DNA of 64,000 nt from an uncultured Christensenella sp. (GTDB taxonomy: Bacteria; Bacillota; Clostridia; Christensenellales; Borkfalkiaceae), in contig CAJUGI010000001.1 in assembly GCA_910586065.1 (NCBI GenBank), positions 434,001 to 498,000 of the forward strand. The letters are read 5' to 3'. Made by a program: the position numbers and the translations under genes. The notes beneath the pieces are model-generated. The model saw only the letters and a list, made by a program, of their open reading frames with translations. It had not been told where the DNA came from and searched no databases. Below, piece after piece: positions 59,239-64,000 of the stretch. Numbering within the stretch: position 1 is the stretch's first letter; every line of letters starts with the position of its first letter.

Positions 59239-62200
59239 GTGAAGGATAAAAACAGGAATAAAGATAAAAAAGTTTCGTACATTTTTACCAGAGAAACTAT
59301 GGGCATGACAACGCTTTTGTTCTGTGCGGTAGTTTTGATAATGTTGCTTACAAATAATCTTGTTTTTGCCGGCATAGGCAGTGCGGTATGCACTTTTATG
59401 TACGGCTCTTTCGGATACGGCAGTTATTTGGTTATCGCCGCTTTGTGTTATCTCGGCGTGTGGCTGGCGTTCGGAAAGAAGATTAAAATTTCTTTTAAGC
59501 GTGCTCTGTGGATATCGCTTACAGCCGTTGTATTATTTATGCTGTTACACGCGGCAACTACTGCAAATTATTCAATGGAAAGTTTCGGGAAATATGTTTC
59601 CGACTGTTATTCAAATGCGCGGTTCGGTTGGTCGGGATATACAGGCGGCGGCGTAATTTCGGCGCTTCTGGTTTTTCCGGTTGCAAAATATCTGACTTTT
59701 ATCGGCGCTTATATAATTTTTTCGGTTCTGACTCTGCTTTTCGGGTATTTAACTTTTCTCTCATTCAAAGGCAAAAAGAATGTTGCGGACAAGTCCGCTG
59801 TCAATGTTCATACCGAAAGTTCAAACGTTCAACAGCAGGTTGACAAAGTTAGTGAAATCGTTTCCGCGGAGTCTGTGCCGGTAACGCAGAACGCCGTTGC
59901 GGCATATACCGAAAATGTTGTCGCAAACACGGCGGAAGAACTTTCCCAAAAGAATCTCGGCAGAAAAATTTTGTTCGAAAACGGCGAATTCGCCGCGGAA
60001 AGTTACCGCAGAAATATGATTTTTAATGAAAGTTCATATTTCAACCGTACTTCTGCTCCGCTTGCAAGCGAGGAAGATTATCTCCGTAGCTTTTCCGAGG
60101 GCGGCGTAAAAGTTACGAATGTGCCGAAAAACGGGTATACCGAAAGTTATCAGCAGGAAGTTTATGCGGCCCCCGCACACGAAGCTCCTGTAAATTATGT
60201 CTATGACGAAAAACCTGCAACCGATTTCGGGAATTATGCTGATTCTGTCGACGACGCGTATCCTTCATACAATCAACCTGTTCAGCCCGTATATGAAGAA
60301 AAGCAAGAAGACCGTCAACCGTTTAGCTATGATAGCCGCCAAGAAGATTACCCTGATTACACTGAAGGGGAAGAGGTTCGGGAAGTTTATGAGCCTGAAC
60401 CGGAAACTAACGTACAGCCTCCGGTTGAAACTCCTGTCGAAATAAGAAACGTCGGTTTTACGGATTCGGTTGATAATAATAAAGAATCGGAAAAACCTTC
60501 CGTGTCGGAAGAATCCTTTATTCTCCGTGAAAACCGCACGGAGCAGCGCAGAAATTCCGAGCTGTTCGACAGCGACGAACTCGACGACGAGGACGTGTTC
60601 GGCAGACCGTTAAGACGCGGCCCCGTTGAAGAACAGAATAATGACGAGCCGCCTCGCAGAAATACCGAAGAGCGTCTTTCCCGCAGCGTTTCGGAACAGC
60701 CTCCGGTAACTGCCGAACGCCGTTCAGCGCCTTTACGCCCCGTGGAACCGCCCAAGCCGGTACAGCCGGCTCAGCCTGTCCAAAACGAGGAACAGCCTAA
60801 ACCCGCCGAAAAGCCCAAACATGTATGGAAAAAGTACGTCCGTCCTTCTATGGATTTATTGGACGATTATCCCGAAAACAGCAATGTTAATACGGGAGAG
60901 ATAGAGGACAATAAGCGCATAATAGTGGAATCGCTCGGCAGATACAGAATTGCAAGCGAAGTTTCAAACGTTACGATAGGTCCTGCAATTACCCGCTACG
61001 ACGTAATAATTCAGGATAAAACCAAGGTAAAGGAAGCATTGAAATATCGTGATGCGATTGCAATGGAACTCAGAAAGGATAACGTTACGGCATACCTCAA
61101 CTACACTAAGGGTGCGCTTTCGATAGAAGTTCCCAACAACCGCAGAACGATTGTAGGGCTTAAAACAATGCTTGCAAGCTCCAACTTTTTAAACAGCAAG
61201 CCGCATTCGCTAACGTTCGGGCTCGGCAAAAACGTTGACGGCGATGTCGTTTGTCCCGATATAACCAAAATGCCCCACCTGCTTGTCGCGGGCACTACGG
61301 GCAGCGGTAAAAGTATCTGTTTAAGTGCGTTGCTTATTAGCTTGCTCTATAAATACGGGCCCGAAGAATTGCGTTTAATTCTAGTTGACCCCAAGCAGGT
61401 TGAATTTGTCTCTTACGATAAACTGCCGCACTTGATGATTAATGAAATACTTTACGAATGCAACAAGGCGATTAAGGCTTTGAACTGGGCGATAAACGAG
61501 ATGGAGCACCGCTACGCGCTGTTTAAGGAAATGACCGAAGCGGGCAGAGCAACAAAAACTCTCGATGAATATAACGCTCACCTGCCCGAAGGCGAAGAAA
61601 AACTCCCCAAAATTTTAATCGTTCTCGATGAATTCGGCGACTTGATGTTGCAAGCTAAAAAGGATATTGAAACGAGGATAATTAAGCTTGTTCAAAAGGC
61701 ACGCGCCGCGGGCATACATTTAATTCTCGCCACGCAGCGCCCTTCGGTAGACTGTATTACAGGTCTTATAAAATCCAACCTTCCCACGCGAATAGGTTTT
61801 AAGGTTAACTCATTCGACGATGCCAAAACCATTTTCGATTTCGGCGGCGCGGAAAAGCTTTTGGGTAAAGGCGATTTATATTATCGCTCTCCCGACGGTG
61901 CCGACCTTGCCAGAATTCAGGGATGTTTCGTTGATACTCACGAGGTGCAGAGAGTAACCGACTTTGTTAAAGCCAACAATGAAACATATTTCGACGAAAG
62001 CGTTTCAGACTTTATAAACACCGTAGAACAGGAAGAAACGCCTAACTCTTTGGGTAACGGCGGAGACGGTGAAGAGGTAAGCGCCGATACTAAAATAGAC
62101 GATACATTCATTAAGGCGCTCAAATATTGTGTTACTTCTAATCAGGCGTCCGTATCAATGATTCAGCGCCGTTTCCCTGTTGGGTATATAAAGGCCTGCA

Positions 62201-62319
62201 AAATTATCGACTGGATGGAAAAAATGAACTACGTTACTCAGTCCGAAGGCTCTAAACCCAGAAAGGTTTTACTTTCAAAGGATGAGTTTTTAATGACTTT
62301 CGGAGAAATCGATGACTGA
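59239..62319 (+). CDS. ftsK: DNA translocase FtsK/SpoIIIE
   Basis: 1026 residues, GTG start behind CGGAGA. Four N-terminal membrane helices (to about residue 175) anchor it at the septum, then an acidic, Pro/Gln/Glu-rich linker of about 370 residues. The motor starts near 545; Walker A is AGTTGSGKS (about 682-690) and Walker B LIVLDEFGDLM. A C-terminal gamma winged helix (SVSMIQRRFPVGYIKA) reads the chromosome polarity signals. It clears or pumps DNA during division or sporulation. The rimO start overlaps its stop by 8 bases. Confidence 0.95.
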   Translation: MKDKNRNKDKKVSYIFTRETMGMTTLLFCAVVLIMLLTNNLVFAGIGSAVCTFMYGSFGYGSYLVIAALCYLGVWLAFGKKIKISFKRALWISLTAVVLFMLLHAATTANYSMESFGKYVSDCYSNARFGWSGYTGGGVISALLVFPVAKYLTFIGAYIIFSVLTLLFGYLTFLSFKGKKNVADKSAVNVHTESSNVQQQVDKVSEIVSAESVPVTQNAVAAYTENVVANTAEELSQKNLGRKILFENGEFAAESYRRNMIFNESSYFNRTSAPLASEEDYLRSFSEGGVKVTNVPKNGYTESYQQEVYAAPAHEAPVNYVYDEKPATDFGNYADSVDDAYPSYNQPVQPVYEEKQEDRQPFSYDSRQEDYPDYTEGEEVREVYEPEPETNVQPPVETPVEIRNVGFTDSVDNNKESEKPSVSEESFILRENRTEQRRNSELFDSDELDDEDVFGRPLRRGPVEEQNNDEPPRRNTEERLSRSVSEQPPVTAERRSAPLRPVEPPKPVQPAQPVQNEEQPKPAEKPKHVWKKYVRPSMDLLDDYPENSNVNTGEIEDNKRIIVESLGRYRIASEVSNVTIGPAITRYDVIIQDKTKVKEALKYRDAIAMELRKDNVTAYLNYTKGALSIEVPNNRRTIVGLKTMLASSNFLNSKPHSLTFGLGKNVDGDVVCPDITKMPHLLVAGTTGSGKSICLSALLISLLYKYGPEELRLILVDPKQVEFVSYDKLPHLMINEILYECNKAIKALNWAINEMEHRYALFKEMTEAGRATKTLDEYNAHLPEGEEKLPKILIVLDEFGDLMLQAKKDIETRIIKLVQKARAAGIHLILATQRPSVDCITGLIKSNLPTRIGFKVNSFDDAKTIFDFGGAEKLLGKGDLYYRSPDGADLARIQGCFVDTHEVQRVTDFVKANNETYFDESVSDFINTVEQEETPNSLGNGGDGEEVSADTKIDDTFIKALKYCVTSNQASVSMIQRRFPVGYIKACKIIDWMEKMNYVTQSEGSKPRKVLLSKDEFLMTFGEIDD

Positions 62320-63646
62320 TTTCACAAAGAAAAAATTCGGAATTATTTCTCTCGGTTGCGACAAAAACCGCGTTGATTCCGAAAAACTTTTGTCAATAAT
62401 CAAATCGTCGGGATGCGAAATTACGGACGATATAAATGCTGTTCAGGTTCTGATAGTCAACACTTGCGCGTTTTTAAACTCCGCCCGCAAAGAAGCTATT
62501 GAGACGGTAATCGATTTTGCCGCATATAAAAGCGAAAATCTTGAAAAACTTGTCGTTACTGGCTGTTTGCCGCAAAAATTTTCAAACGAAACTTTTCCGG
62601 CGCTCACCGAAGCCGACGTTTTTCTCGGTACAAACGACTACGACAAATTTTTCGAAGCGCTTGAAAAATCGTATACTGGCGACCGTATAAATTATGTGGG
62701 AACAGGTTCCGCCGCATTTATCGCAGACAGAGTGGTTACAACGCCTCGGCACTACGCATACTTAAAGATAGCCGATGGCTGTAATAACCGTTGCACTTAT
62801 TGTCTTATTCCCAAAATACGCGGTAAATATGTTAGTTTTCCCATAGAAGACCTTTTAAAAGAGGCGGAGGAGCTTGGCGACGTTTCCGAGCTTATTCTGG
62901 TTGCGCAGGATGTAACCCGCTACGGAATAGATTTGTACGGGCAAAAAAAATTAAAAACTTTTTTACAAAACCTGACAATACTTGTCAACATTAATAGTGT
63001 AAGATTATTATACAGTTATCCCGATATGCTCGACGACGAGCTTATCGCCGAAATTCGCGATAACCCGAAAATAATAAAATATCTTGATATCCCGCTACAA
63101 CACAGCGAAAACGGCGTTTTAAAGCGCATGAACCGCCCAGCAGGAAGGGAAGAATATTTAAATCTTATAAAAAAACTGCGGAAAAATATTCCCGATATTT
63201 CGCTTCGTTCAACTTTTATTGCCGGTTTTCCGGACGAAACGGAGGAAGACTTTGAAAATCTTTGCGCGTTTTTAAAGGAAGCGCAACTTGATAACTGCGG
63301 GTTTTTCGCTTATTCGCGCGAGCCGGACACGCCGGCTTATAAATTAAAGGGACAAATTCCCGCTGCAGTTAAAAAAAAGCGTGTAAAGGCTTTATATAAA
63401 GTTCAAAAAGATATTTCACGCAAAAAGCTTGAAAAGCGCGTTGGTACAACCTTAAAGGTTTTGTGCGACGGTATAGATTACGACAAAAACTGTTTCGTCG
63501 GCAGGGCTTATTTTCAAGCTCCCGATATCGACGGAAAAGTGTATTTTAACGCGTACAACGCTGTTCAGGGCGAATATTACGACGTTTTAATCGAAAAATG
63601 CGACAGTTATGACCTTTACGGGCGCGAAAAGGATTACGATTTATGA
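62312..63646 (+). CDS. rimO: Ribosomal protein S12 methylthiotransferase RimO
   Basis: 444 residues. Radical SAM methylthiotransferase acting on Asp of S12. IISLGCDKNRVDSE (N-terminal cluster domain, RimO rather than MiaB pattern), further Cys in VNTCAFLNSA and TGCLPQ, and the radical SAM motif GCNNRCTYCLIP. A C-terminal TRAM domain ends the protein. Overlaps pgsA by 4 bases. Confidence 0.94.
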   Translation: MTDFTKKKFGIISLGCDKNRVDSEKLLSIIKSSGCEITDDINAVQVLIVNTCAFLNSARKEAIETVIDFAAYKSENLEKLVVTGCLPQKFSNETFPALTEADVFLGTNDYDKFFEALEKSYTGDRINYVGTGSAAFIADRVVTTPRHYAYLKIADGCNNRCTYCLIPKIRGKYVSFPIEDLLKEAEELGDVSELILVAQDVTRYGIDLYGQKKLKTFLQNLTILVNINSVRLLYSYPDMLDDELIAEIRDNPKIIKYLDIPLQHSENGVLKRMNRPAGREEYLNLIKKLRKNIPDISLRSTFIAGFPDETEEDFENLCAFLKEAQLDNCGFFAYSREPDTPAYKLKGQIPAAVKKKRVKALYKVQKDISRKKLEKRVGTTLKVLCDGIDYDKNCFVGRAYFQAPDIDGKVYFNAYNAVQGEYYDVLIEKCDSYDLYGREKDYDL

Positions 63647-64000
63647 ACGAGAACGACGAAAACAAGGAAATAGACTTAAACAGCCGCGCTTACAAAATTG
63701 CGGCGGGCAAGGGCGTTATGAATTTGCCAAACAAGCTTACCATAAGCCGCGTTGTAATGATTCCCGTGTTCATTTTATTTTTCTATCTCAACTTTACCGC
63801 GCACTATTTTATTGCTCTTACGGTTTTCGGGATTGCAAGTTTAACCGACCTTTTGGACGGAAAAATTGCAAGGAAGTACAATTTAGTTACAAATTTGGGT
63901 AAATTTTTGGACCCGATTGCGGATAAGGTACTCGTTTTGTCGGCTTTGGTGGTGTTTTTGACTAAGCCTGAAATTTTTGTTGCCTCCGCGGGCATGGGAG
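63643..64000 (+). CDS. pgsA: CDP-diacylglycerol:glycerol-3-phosphate phosphatidyltransferase (partial)
   Basis: Runs off the right edge after about 119 codons. The CDP-alcohol phosphatidyltransferase motif D-x2-D-G-x2-A-R-x8-G-x3-D-x3-D is complete (DLLDGKIARKY, then NLGKFLDPIADK). It makes phosphatidylglycerol phosphate. The ATG at 63643 overlaps the rimO stop; an internal ATG at 63718 gives the usual start MNLPNKLTISR, so the first 25 residues may be an extension or not translated. Confidence 0.93.
   Translation, partial: MNENDENKEIDLNSRAYKIAAGKGVMNLPNKLTISRVVMIPVFILFFYLNFTAHYFIALTVFGIASLTDLLDGKIARKYNLVTNLGKFLDPIADKVLVLSALVVFLTKPEIFVASAGMG

Overview
The window reads as the chromosome of a low-to-moderate GC, Gram-positive-type anaerobe of the class Clostridia. 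The evidence is a division/cell-wall (dcw) cluster headed by mraZ and containing spoVG, a MurE with the meso-diaminopimelate motif DNPR, a large Firmicutes-type SRP RNA, and oxygen-sensitive or anaerobe-associated enzymes (class I fumarase, FprA-type flavodiiron protein, NADP-type glutamate dehydrogenase). The genus cannot be fixed from sequence alone.

Layout. 1-11.5 kb: partial fumarase; CPBP protease; rlmH, an M14 carboxypeptidase and tadA; prs, pth and mfd; a foldase-like lipoprotein; uppP. 11.5-18.9 kb: an aldo/keto reductase remnant with an intact DUF1893 gene; an XRE repressor divergent from an ABC-2 exporter with paired operators; the SRP RNA; mrp; a second XRE regulator divergent from a zinc-ribbon membrane protein; a two-gene DNA-repair operon (radical SAM plus TIGR03915-like partner) behind an SOS-like palindrome; a GNAT acetyltransferase. 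19-28.4 kb: an OmpR-type two-component system followed by a heterodimeric ABC exporter; a Cys-rich mini membrane protein; an ECF-like S component with coaX; hom.

28.4-35 kb is an accessory island. It holds a small membrane-protein gene with an in-frame amber codon, an intact tRNA-Ser(GGA), a 5'-truncated second tRNA-Ser(GGA), the C-terminal end of a tyrosine integrase, and a mobilizable element (large serine recombinase, overlapping relaxase and MobB-like genes, MobC, a structured oriT candidate and two mini-ORFs). A putative HExxH metallopeptidase and a TfoX-N-like gene follow.

35-43.7 kb: amidohydrolase, gdhA, AEC transporter, GH28 hydrolase, flavodiiron protein, tRNA-Arg(CCT), a 53-aa ORF, rpsT and murI. 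43.7-64 kb is the dcw region: mraZ-rsmH-(FtsL-like)-PBP-murE-mraY-murD-ftsW-murA-(ftsQ/divIB-like), then ftsA-like-ftsZ, spoVG on the other strand, murC-ftsK-rimO-pgsA. murG and murF are not in this window.

Points worth a second look: several genes have a good -10 (often with a -35) placed so that transcription would begin at the start codon, with no Shine-Dalgarno (leaderless candidates). Two genes appear to start at ATT or ATC. The repair pair carries a probable SOS operator. The FtsL-position protein has a very long cytoplasmic arm, and the FtsA homologue shows no C-terminal membrane-targeting helix.
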